Source of the DNA: Novosphingobium sp. CF614
Lineage (GTDB): Bacteria; Pseudomonadota; Alphaproteobacteria; Sphingomonadales; Sphingomonadaceae
Length of the DNA: 34,420 bases
Assembly (NCBI RefSeq): GCF_900113255.1
Contig: NZ_FOOR01000025.1
Span: 1-34,420, forward strand
Reading direction: 5' to 3'
The position numbers and the translations under genes were made by a program. The notes below the pieces were generated by a model. It did no database searches, was not told the DNA's origin, and was given only the letters and a program-made list of their open reading frames with translations. Shown one piece after another: positions 1 through 6,416 of the stretch. How positions within the stretch are numbered: the first letter of the stretch is position 1; each line of letters opens with the position of its first letter.

Positions 1-38
1 CGGTTCCAAACCGTCAGGCCGCGTTAGCGACCTGAACC

Positions 39-86
39 AGCCGCTTTGAGCGGCTCACATCGTAAAGCCCCCGGCTCTGCCGGGGG
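39..86. repeat. Pair of stem-loops resembling an IS200/IS605-type end
   Basis: Two perfect hairpins lie side by side. The first (39-55) has a 7-bp stem AGCCGCT/AGCGGCT with a 3-nt loop. The second (68-86) has an 8-bp stem built of CCCCCGGC/GCCGGGGG with loop TCT. A nearly identical second hairpin, with loop TAT, recurs at 34345-34361 near the other end of the window. Subterminal hairpins of this style are typical of IS200/IS605 elements and REP-like derivatives. No transposase gene is visible here, so this is at most the outer end of an element or a remnant. They could also simply be a strong transcription terminator. Confidence 0.4.
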
Positions 87-432
87 ATACTTACTCGTGC
101 CGCGGTCGGCCTGCGACCGACACCGCAGGGTGTAGTGCCGATCTTGAAGGCGTGCTCAAGCTCGATCCGGGCATAAGCGAGGCGCTTCGACGGTAAGAAC
201 GTTCAATACATTGCAACAGGCTCCGGACGATGGCGTCGTGGCGATTGCCGAGGGACCGGCCAGATTTTTTTGGGGGATGCGAGTGCAAGGGAACAGCGCG
301 GCAGGTGCACCGACCAGGTCTTGGCGCGGCAGCACCTAGGCTGCGTCGACACTGCAAGCCGGACAACCACGATCACATAGCTTGCGCAACCCCGCGTCCC
401 ACGCTACGGGGCTGGCCCTTACCAGTGCACGC
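87..432. other. Stretch without a recognised gene, upstream of tRNA-Ser
   Basis: About 350 bases between the stem-loops and the tRNA gene. Short open frames exist on both strands, but none shows a ribosome binding site, a known motif or a protein-like composition. The stretch may hold decayed mobile-element sequence and the tRNA promoter. I see nothing that can be named. Confidence 0.4.
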
Positions 433-523
433 GGAGCGGTGGCCGAGTGGTCGAAGGCGCTCGCCTGGAAAGTGAGTATACGTCAAAAGCGTATCGAGGG
501 TTCGAATCCCTCCCGCTCCGCCA
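433..523 (+). tRNA. tRNA-Ser, anticodon GGA
   Basis: The cloverleaf can be drawn completely. The acceptor stem GGAGCGG (433-439) pairs with CCGCTCC (513-519), followed by discriminator G and an encoded CCA (521-523). The anticodon stem CTCGC/GTGAG encloses loop CTGGAAA with anticodon GGA, which reads UCC and UCU serine codons. The long class II variable arm (TATACG...CGTATC) is diagnostic for serine or leucine tRNAs. The T-arm contains GGTTCGAATCC. The gene is intact and its 3' end lies about 160 bp before an integrase fragment, so it is a likely integration target. Confidence 0.97.
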
Positions 524-645
524 ACGACCCGTTTTCAGCGGTTCGCATCAGTCCACCGGACTTGAAAAATCCCTGAGTTTCCGACCTTTATCGCATTGGC
601 TCGGCCACACCCGTTCACAAGCCTCCGTCATGAAACCGGCATCGG

Positions 646-677
646 ATAGGGTATCGAGTCGCGAAAATAGGGTATCG
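646..677 (+). repeat. Two 11-bp direct repeats, possible integrase arm sites
   Basis: ATAGGGTATCG occurs at 646-656 and again at 667-677, so the copies start 21 bp apart, two helical turns. They lie between the tRNA gene and the integrase start codon. This is where arm-type binding sites of tyrosine integrases usually sit, and where Int autoregulates. The repeat itself is seen directly; the binding role is inferred. Confidence 0.5.
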
Positions 678-683
678 GATACC

Positions 684-989
684 ATGCTGAACGATGCACA
701 GCTCCGTGCGGCGAAGCCCAAGGACAAGCCGTACAAGCTCTTTGACGCACACCAACTCTATCTCTTCGTCACGCCGAAGGGGACGAAGGTGTGGCGAATG
801 AATTTCAAATATGACGGAAGGGAGAAGAGCTTGTCGTTCGGGGCTTACCCGCTCGTCAGCCTCGTGGCGGCTCGCGAGAAACGCGATGAGGCGCGGCGGC
901 TCTTGGCCGATGGCGTCGATCCGTCGGTGGTTGTCCTCTTCCCAGGTTCCATGCCCTTCAGGGCACGTGAAAATCACTACTTTGTCTGA
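684..989 (+). pseudogene. Truncated P4-type tyrosine integrase (N-terminal arm-binding domain only)
   Basis: Residues 1 to about 83 match the N-terminal DUF4102/arm-binding domain of P4-like tyrosine recombinases. They include the characteristic start LNDAQLRAAKPKDKPYKL, a 'GLYLFV'-like strand (QLYLFVTPKGTKVW), the SLGAYP-like SFGAYPLVSL and the helix AREKRDEARRLLADGVDPS. A full family member has about 400 residues and a C-terminal catalytic R-H-R-Y domain, which is entirely missing. Similarity stops near position 932, and the frame then runs 18 unrelated codons to a stop at 989, overlapping the 3' end of the LacI gene on the other strand. It is therefore a remnant and cannot recombine. It points to an island inserted at the tRNA-Ser gene whose left part was deleted or replaced. 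Confidence 0.85.
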
Positions 990-1965
990 TGATCAGTTTG
1001 CCCGGTATGCATTCCGTCCCGGTGTCGTCTGCCTGCCCCCCGATTTCGGCCATCAGGCGCGAAACACAGCGCTCGATCATCGCCGTTACCGGTTGCGCGT
1101 AGGAGGTGAGGGCGAACGAGGGCCAGCCGGCGATGCCTACGTTGTCAAACCCGGCAATGGCGATGTCGCGACCCGGCTGCACGCCGGCCTGCTGGCAGGC
1201 GCCGATGGCTGAAAACGCCATGTGGTCGTTGACGCAGAAGACGGCGGTTGGCGCGTCCGGCCTTGCCAGGAGTGCGTTCATGGCCTCGGCCGCACCTTCC
1301 ACGGTGTAGTTTCCGTTGACGAGTGTCGGCATCGGCAGGCCAGCGCCCGACACAGCCCTGCAGAAACCTTCGGTACGGTCCTTGCTGGTGGAGCTGTCGG
1401 CGACCCCGGTTATTACCGCGATCCGCTTGTGTCCGCGCTCGATGAAGTGCCGGGCCACGGTTTCTCCGCCCAGTGTGTTGTCTGCACTCACACCCGGAAT
1501 CTGGCTGCTCTTGTCGATGTTGTTGAACATGATCACCGGCATGGCCGCTTCGACGCATTCGTGGGCCACGCGCGCGGCGAAGGCGCCCGACGCAAGGATT
1601 ACGCCATCCAGACTGAATCCCAGCAGCTCGTAGATCACCGGTTCAAGTTCGGCTTCGCCGCGCGTGATGAACAGCACGAGCCGATACCCCTCTATCGCAA
1701 GGGTGTCCGAGATGCGTTCGATCACTTCGGGATAGAATTGGTTGTCCAGATGCGTGACGGCCAAGCCGACCAGGCGCGAGCGATTGGTCTTTAGCGAGCG
1801 GGCAGCCTGGCTGGGCCGGTAACGCAATTCCCGGGCAGCATCGAAGATTCGCTGGCGCGCCTCATCCGACACACTGCCGCCCGTAAAGGCGCGGGAAACA
1901 GCCGATTTCGACACCCCTGCGAGGCGGGCGACATCAATGCCGGTAGGTTGTTTCAGGGTTGCCAT
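958..1965 (-). CDS. LacI-family transcriptional regulator
   Basis: A 335-residue one-domain-plus-HTH repressor of the LacI/GalR family. The N-terminus has the classic helix-turn-helix (IDVARLAGVSKSAVSRAF) and hinge (YRPSQAARSLKTNRSRLVGL). It is followed by a periplasmic-binding-protein-like effector domain with family signatures DGVILAS, GHKRIAVITG and FCVNDHMAFSAI. ATG 1965 is chosen because GAGAGG lies 7 bases upstream; a TTG at 1980 in the same frame overlaps that site and is less likely. It is divergent from the TonB receptor gene at 2115 and the shared 149-bp gap contains repeated TGGGATCGAT motifs. LacI proteins usually repress neighbouring uptake and catabolic genes until a sugar-like effector binds, but the effector here is unknown. 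Its 3' end abuts the integrase fragment. Confidence 0.93.
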   Translation of the reverse strand: MATLKQPTGIDVARLAGVSKSAVSRAFTGGSVSDEARQRIFDAARELRYRPSQAARSLKTNRSRLVGLAVTHLDNQFYPEVIERISDTLAIEGYRLVLFITRGEAELEPVIYELLGFSLDGVILASGAFAARVAHECVEAAMPVIMFNNIDKSSQIPGVSADNTLGGETVARHFIERGHKRIAVITGVADSSTSKDRTEGFCRAVSGAGLPMPTLVNGNYTVEGAAEAMNALLARPDAPTAVFCVNDHMAFSAIGACQQAGVQPGRDIAIAGFDNVGIAGWPSFALTSYAQPVTAMIERCVSRLMAEIGGQADDTGTECIPGKLIIRQSSDFHVP

Positions 1966-2028
1966 AGGTCTGCCTCTCAACCTTCAACTAGTCTCGGAAC
2001 GCGAAGGTCTATGTAGCCAAAAAAGCGA

Positions 2029-2078
2029 TGGGATCGATCCCGTTCTTTCAATTCGACAGATCGTGGGATCGATTGCAA
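2029..2078. promoter_or_regulatory. Divergent lacI / TonB-receptor control region with candidate LacI operators
   Basis: GGGATCGATCCC at 2030-2041 is a perfect 12-bp palindrome with the central CG typical of LacI-family operators. The decamer TGGGATCGAT occurs at 2029-2038, 2064-2073 and 2146-2155, and on the other strand at 2427-2436. A longer 16-bp copy, GTGGGATCGATTGCAA, is identical at 2063-2078 and 2145-2160, the latter inside the start of the receptor gene. Upstream plus intragenic copies would allow repression by looping. Binding by the adjacent regulator is an inference. Confidence 0.6.
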
Positions 2079-2114
2079 CCTGGTTGTCACTAAAAAATTG
2101 GGAGGGATATCGCC

Positions 2115-4382
2115 ATGTCTGGCAAGGACTCTTTGCGTTGCGCTGTGGGATCGATTGCAATGGTTACGGCGCTGGTTTCGGCACCGGCGCTTGCCCAGAG
2201 TTCAGCTGAAAGCAAGGGTACCAAGATCGAGGAAATCATCGTTACTGCACAAAAGCGTGTGCAGACGATCCAGGATACGCCGCTGTCGGTTTCGGCCGTT
2301 AGCGGCGATGAAATCCTGGAAAAGGGACAGGGCTCGCTCGACTCGGTCCTGAGGGACGTGCCGGGCGTGGAAATCCAGGGTCTGGCGCAGGGCGCACAGA
2401 TATACATCCGTGGCGTGGGCTCCTCGATCGATCCCACCTTCGCCGATCCCTCGATCGCGACGATGGTGGACGGAGCCTACAACGGGCGCACGGAATCCGT
2501 GCAGAGTGGCTCCTACGATATCGCGCGCGTCGAAGTGCTGCGCGGCCCGCAGGGTACTCTGTACGGCCGCAACGCTTCGGGTGGCATCGTCAACGTGATC
2601 ACCCGCGATCCGTCGCTGGTCGACGGTTTCGGCGGCTACTGGAACGTCCAGTTCGGCAATTACGATCATGTTCGTTTCGAAGCCGCCCTCAACGTGCCGG
2701 TAACGGATACCGTGGCCCTGCGCGTTGCCGGTTTCCGGGAGAACCGCGACGGTTATGTGGACGACGGGTCCTACGATTCGGACAACTGGGGCCTGCGCGG
2801 CAAGCTGCTGATCGAGCCGACCGACTGGCTGAGAGTGGTCCTCAAGGCCGATGTCTACCGCGCGCATGGCAAGGGCGCGAACACGGTTCCGGTGCCCGGT
2901 TCGGCGGGCAACCTCTTCTTCCCGCCGCCGTTCTTCGTCAGCAACTTCGATCCCTCGATCACCGATGGCCCGCCGTTCGTTGGTGGCTCGCCGATAATGC
3001 GCTTCCCCAACGGGTGGGAACAGACAACGCCCGGCGATGCGTGGTCCAACAATCCCGAGCACGTGCCCGGCTACATCAACCGCGAGGCGGAGACTTTCTC
3101 GGCCCAGGTCGATGCCGAACTTGGTCCTGCGACCCTGACCCTGCTGCCGAGCTACTCGCGTTCCAAGAACCAGCTCGTCAGCAGCTTCCTGTTCGGCTCG
3201 GTTCTGCCGTTCGCCGGGCCGGTCTACAATATCGACAACAGCAACTATTCCGACCAGACCACCGGGGCCAAGTATAAGTCGATCGAGGCGCGCCTAACCT
3301 CGAACGGCAAGGGGCCGCTGCAGTATGTGCTGGGCTTCTATTACCTGAAGACCGATCCGGGCGGTTATACGCTGGAGACGCCGGGCACGACCACCACTGG
3401 CGGTGCCTACACTTTGTCCAACCAGTTCAACCCCGGCTCCACGATCGCGGGTTTCGGGCAGGTCACCTATTCGTTGACCGACAAGCTTCGCGTGACCGGT
3501 GGTCTGCGTGTGAGCCAGGACAAGATCAGCCAGGGTTACGGCATCGCACTGGATGGCACGAGCGCCGGGTCCTATACCTATAGCCAGAAGCAATCGTCGA
3601 GGCAGTACAAGGCCGGCATCGAATACGATCTGGCACCGGATTCGTTGCTCTATGCCCACTATTCGACGGGCTTCAAGCAAGGCGGCATTTCGCCCACCTT
3701 CCCGCCGGTATCGTTCAAGCCCGAAACGCTAAAGGCCATCGAACTGGGCACCAAGAATAGCTTCCTGGATGACCGGGTCCAGCTCAACGCTGCGCTGTTC
3801 CACTATGACTACAAGAACTACCAGTTCAGCGTCTTCCAGGAACTGCCCATCGCTGATCGCGAGGAAACCGCCACGTTCAGCGTGATCAAGAACGCAGGGC
3901 CGACGAAGATCAAGGGGGCCGAGGCGTCCCTCGAGGTGGCTCCCTGGAGCGGCGCTCGCCTGACCGGTTCGGTCACCTATCTCGATGCCAAGTACGGCGA
4001 GGCGATCCTGCCCAACAATCCCTTCGTCAACCAGGGTGAGTTCAACCTCAAGGACAAGCAGATCCAGAACTCGCCCAAATGGGCAGGCAACGTTGGTTTC
4101 GAACAGGACTTCGGCGTCGGCGGGGGCGTGCTCACCATTGGCGCGCACAGCCACCTCACGACCGGTTACTACGTGACGCCGGAACAGTATCTGCCCGGGG
4201 CCTACCAGAAGGGCTTCACCCGCACCGACGCCAACATCCGCTACGAGTTCCACGGTATGTCGATCGGGCTTGTCGTTCGCAACATCGAGGACAAGGCGCA
4301 GACAACCTACGTCTTCCCCGCCTATCGCCGGTTCATAACGATGCCTCGCACCGTCATTCTTTCGCTTGGCTACAAGTATTGA
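2115..4382 (+). CDS. TonB-dependent outer-membrane receptor
   Basis: A 755-residue TonB-dependent receptor that would bring a specific large ligand across the outer membrane using the TonB-ExbBD proton motive system. A signal peptide (residues 1-27, ending SAPALA) is followed by the TonB-box-like EEIIVTAQKR and a plug domain with the conserved RVEVLRGPQGTLYGRNASGG. The 22-strand barrel ends in an aromatic residue (LGYKY). GGAGGG stands just before ATG 2115. It is the first gene after the LacI promoter and is followed by the exported SnoaL-like proteins. Sphingomonads use many receptors of this type for aromatic and plant-derived compounds as well as siderophores. The neighbours here argue for a catabolic substrate, not iron. 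The ligand cannot be predicted from sequence. Confidence 0.95.
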   Translation: MSGKDSLRCAVGSIAMVTALVSAPALAQSSAESKGTKIEEIIVTAQKRVQTIQDTPLSVSAVSGDEILEKGQGSLDSVLRDVPGVEIQGLAQGAQIYIRGVGSSIDPTFADPSIATMVDGAYNGRTESVQSGSYDIARVEVLRGPQGTLYGRNASGGIVNVITRDPSLVDGFGGYWNVQFGNYDHVRFEAALNVPVTDTVALRVAGFRENRDGYVDDGSYDSDNWGLRGKLLIEPTDWLRVVLKADVYRAHGKGANTVPVPGSAGNLFFPPPFFVSNFDPSITDGPPFVGGSPIMRFPNGWEQTTPGDAWSNNPEHVPGYINREAETFSAQVDAELGPATLTLLPSYSRSKNQLVSSFLFGSVLPFAGPVYNIDNSNYSDQTTGAKYKSIEARLTSNGKGPLQYVLGFYYLKTDPGGYTLETPGTTTTGGAYTLSNQFNPGSTIAGFGQVTYSLTDKLRVTGGLRVSQDKISQGYGIALDGTSAGSYTYSQKQSSRQYKAGIEYDLAPDSLLYAHYSTGFKQGGISPTFPPVSFKPETLKAIELGTKNSFLDDRVQLNAALFHYDYKNYQFSVFQELPIADREETATFSVIKNAGPTKIKGAEASLEVAPWSGARLTGSVTYLDAKYGEAILPNNPFVNQGEFNLKDKQIQNSPKWAGNVGFEQDFGVGGGVLTIGAHSHLTTGYYVTPEQYLPGAYQKGFTRTDANIRYEFHGMSIGLVVRNIEDKAQTTYVFPAYRRFITMPRTVILSLGYKY

Positions 4383-4419
4383 GGGCGCGGTGATGGGCAG
4401 CCGGAACACGCCGATCAGA

Positions 4420-4450
4420 TTCCACGCGCACGTTCCTTGTGCGCGTGGAA
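4420..4450 (+). promoter_or_regulatory. 12-bp intercistronic hairpin between receptor and SnoaL-like gene
   Basis: TTCCACGCGCAC (4420-4431) and GTGCGCGTGGAA (4439-4450) form a perfect 12-bp stem with a 7-nt loop, 37 bases after the receptor stop codon. No T-run follows, so it is more likely an attenuator, processing site or 3'-protecting element than a full terminator. It would lower expression of the downstream genes relative to the receptor, or stabilise the receptor mRNA. Confidence 0.6.
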
Positions 4451-4452
4451 GG
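4447..4452 (+). promoter_or_regulatory. Ribosome binding site that decides the SnoaL-like start
   Basis: GGAAGG lies 6 bases before GTG 4459. It partly sits in the descending arm of the hairpin at 4420-4450, so folding could occlude it. It favours the GTG start over an in-frame ATG at 4393 that would place the hairpin inside the coding sequence. Confidence 0.5.
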
Positions 4453-4458
4453 CGCAAA

Positions 4459-5313
4459 GTGGTGCACTCGCTAAGGGTAACCCTCCCATGTCTGGCACTG
4501 GCCCTTGCGGTCATTGCCGGAACAGCGAGCGCTGCCACGGTCGAGCTCGGCCAGTCCGAGCTCGACCACCTGCGCCGAGAGGCGCACACGGCGCGCGATG
4601 TGCAGGAAATCCAGAACCTGATGGCGCGCCGCGCCATGCTGCATTCGATTGGCCACAACGAGGAAGAACTTGAGCTGTGGTCGAAAAAGCGGGAAATCCG
4701 CTGGGCGCAGAATGCCGGTTGCTGGATCGGCGAGGACTACCGCAAGTATTACGTCGACATCAATTTCGCGATGCAGAAGGCGCAGTTGAAGGCGCTGGCA
4801 GCGGCCAACCCGGCCATTGCCGATGACTACGCCGCGAACCGCTACATCGGCCAGACGGTGCTGCACATCCTGTCCACCCCGCTGATCGAGGTGGCCGAGG
4901 ACGGACAGAGCGCCAAGGGCTTCTGGTACACCCCGGGCGTGATCCTCTCCACCGCCGATGGCAAGGTGGGCGAAGGCGTCAACATGTGGGAGCGCTACGG
5001 TGTCGATTTCGTGCGCGAGGACGGCCATTGGCGTTTCCTGCACATCGAGGTGATCACTGACTTCGCTTATCCTTTCGGCGGCAAGTTGTCGGACCCGATG
5101 CCGGGCGCGCCAAGCGGCGATGCTTCCAATTCCGGAACCGAGGGCGCAGCGCCGGGACCTGGCGCCGAAGGTCTGGTCGTTCCCGGCCCCACGATCCGGC
5201 GCAAGCTGGGTGAAAGCTACACGCCCACCCGCGTGCCGCGCATGGAGCCGCGCCTGCCCGAGCCCTATAGCACCCTGGGTGAGACGTTCGAATACGCCGA
5301 CTGCCGTCAGTGA
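4459..5313 (+). CDS. Exported SnoaL/NTF2-like protein, copy 1
   Basis: A 284-residue secreted protein with an NTF2/SnoaL-type cone fold. GTG 4459 is chosen because it gives a clean 25-residue signal peptide (hydrophobic core LALALAVIAG, cleavage after TASA). It also has GGAAGG 6 bases upstream and leaves the strong hairpin outside the gene. ATG 4393 is the alternative. The core motif IQNLMARRAMLHSIG and the later WERYGVDFVREDGHWRFLHI are typical of this superfamily, which includes cyclases, dehydratases, lyases and non-catalytic binders. The C-terminal tail beyond the fold has Pro/Gly-rich linker sequence and ends in YADC. It is clearly related to the product at 6417. Formaldehyde-releasing lyases for lignin dimers are a known SnoaL-like precedent in sphingomonads, but an exported relative with this tail is not something I can assign. 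Confidence 0.85.
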   Translation: MVHSLRVTLPCLALALAVIAGTASAATVELGQSELDHLRREAHTARDVQEIQNLMARRAMLHSIGHNEEELELWSKKREIRWAQNAGCWIGEDYRKYYVDINFAMQKAQLKALAAANPAIADDYAANRYIGQTVLHILSTPLIEVAEDGQSAKGFWYTPGVILSTADGKVGEGVNMWERYGVDFVREDGHWRFLHIEVITDFAYPFGGKLSDPMPGAPSGDASNSGTEGAAPGPGAEGLVVPGPTIRRKLGESYTPTRVPRMEPRLPEPYSTLGETFEYADCRQ

Positions 5314-5343
5314 CGCGGATTGCTGAGAATTGGGAGAAGAGAC

Positions 5344-5775
5344 ATGAAGACTAGCAGCCTTGCAATCGTGGCCGCTGTGCTGGCGCTTGGTGCCTGCAGC
5401 GGCGAGCCGGTTCCGCAGGAAACGCAAACCGGCGTCGTCGACGCGAGCGAAGCGGCTGTCGCTCCCGAGGGCGGTCCGCCGATGGGGGGCGACACTTCCA
5501 AGAATCCCGACATGACCCAGTTGGCGGCCGAGGTGGATGCCGACGGCAACGGCGAATTGAGCCGTGCCGAATGGCAAGCGCAGGGGCTGCCCGAAAGCTC
5601 GTTCAACATGTTCGAGAAGGGCCGCGGGTTCGTGACGCTCCAGGACTACCAGGAAAACGCCGCGCCTCCGGGCATCGACATCAACGGCGATGGCACGCTG
5701 ACCATCGAGGAGTTCAAGACCTTCGACAAGCAGATGTCCGCCCAGATGAAGGCCGGACCACCGCCGCAGCCCTGA
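5344..5775 (+). CDS. EF-hand lipoprotein
   Basis: A 143-residue predicted lipoprotein. The signal peptide ends in a lipobox LGAC, so Cys18 would be lipidated. Two calcium-binding loops follow: DADGNGELSRAE (residues 65-76) and DINGDGTLTIEE (112-123), both with the expected acidic residues at positions 1, 3, 5 and 12. GGGAGAAGAG precedes ATG 5344. It lies between a SnoaL-like gene and a PepSY membrane protein, with gaps of 30 and 40 bases, so the genes are probably cotranscribed. Paired EF-hand lipoproteins are common in alphaproteobacteria and usually have no assigned role. A calcium-dependent scaffold or sensor for the neighbouring exported proteins is possible but inferred. Confidence 0.88.
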   Translation: MKTSSLAIVAAVLALGACSGEPVPQETQTGVVDASEAAVAPEGGPPMGGDTSKNPDMTQLAAEVDADGNGELSRAEWQAQGLPESSFNMFEKGRGFVTLQDYQENAAPPGIDINGDGTLTIEEFKTFDKQMSAQMKAGPPPQP

Positions 5776-5815
5776 TCGCGCAGAGTCCCAGACCCGCAAC
5801 TTTAGGAAGCTCGGC

Positions 5816-6352
5816 ATGACCATGCGCCGCTGGCACCGTTGGCTTGCACTTCCGGCCGGGCTGTTCCTGGCGTTCGTTGCCCTGACCGGCACGTTGCTCC
5901 ATCTCGACATGATGCGCCTTGGCCAGCACCCGCCCGGTTCCGATACCGGGCCGCTGCCGCCGGTGCAGCCCATCCCGGACGATGCGCAACTGGCCACGAT
6001 GATCACCCGGCTGGCGGATGCCGCGCGCAGGGATCCGTCAGTGAAGGTGCAGAGCCTCCAGATCAATCTGGCAGGACCGGCCGTTACCCTTGTCGCCGGT
6101 GCCGGTGGGCCGCCGGGAAGCCCGCAGATCAAGCTTGTTGCCGCGTCCGGACGTCGGATCGTCGATCCGCCGCCGCCAGCGGATTTCCATTACATCCTGC
6201 AAGACCTGCATGCCGGGTATTTCTTTGGCTGGCCGGGACGGATTCTCAGTGTCCTGTGCGGCATCAGCCTGCTCGTGCTGGCCCTAACCGGTTTGCAGAT
6301 GTGGTGGGACATGCGGCGTGGCCGCCGATCCAAGTCCCTGTTCTGGAAATAG
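5816..6352 (+). CDS. Compact PepSY-associated transmembrane protein
   Basis: A 178-residue inner-membrane protein with two transmembrane helices (about residues 7-30 and 138-162) and a periplasmic loop of roughly 105 residues. The first helix has the PepSY_TM hallmark RRWHRWLALPAGLFLAFVAL followed by TGTLLH. The second follows LHAGYFFGWPGR and ends TGLQMWWDMRRGRR. Typical PepSY_TM proteins have four helices and 350-500 residues, so this is a short version. The family is linked to iron-chelate reduction and siderophore uptake (PiuB-like), and conserved His residues in the helices could bind heme. Here it lies amid catabolic genes, so electron transfer to periplasmic partners is a possible job. 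ATG 5822 is an alternative start. Confidence 0.82.
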   Translation: MTMRRWHRWLALPAGLFLAFVALTGTLLHLDMMRLGQHPPGSDTGPLPPVQPIPDDAQLATMITRLADAARRDPSVKVQSLQINLAGPAVTLVAGAGGPPGSPQIKLVAASGRRIVDPPPPADFHYILQDLHAGYFFGWPGRILSVLCGISLLVLALTGLQMWWDMRRGRRSKSLFWK

Positions 6353-6360
6353 ACCCCACG

Positions 6361-6386
6361 GCACGTCCGATGCTTCGAGGACGTGC
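6361..6386 (+). promoter_or_regulatory. 8-bp hairpin upstream of the second SnoaL-like gene
   Basis: GCACGTCC (6361-6368) pairs with GGACGTGC (6379-6386) around a 10-nt loop, 9 bases after the PepSY gene stop and 31 bases before the next start. Like the hairpin before copy 1 it has no T-run and is probably an intercistronic processing or attenuation element. Confidence 0.45.
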
Positions 6387-6416
6387 GATACGAACCAAGT
6401 GAGAGAAAGGATTACC

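Noticed and set aside
1145..1558. Long open frames on both strands opposite and within the LacI gene
   Set aside because: High-GC shadow frames with Arg/His-rich composition and no motifs; the LacI frame explains the sequence.
2202..3062. Minus-strand open frame opposite the first TonB receptor
   Set aside because: Shadow frame; composition and lack of motifs do not support coding.
4471..6132. A 553-codon minus-strand open frame across the SnoaL-like, EF-hand and PepSY genes
   Set aside because: It crosses three well-supported plus-strand genes with signal peptides and ribosome binding sites, and has no recognisable domain.
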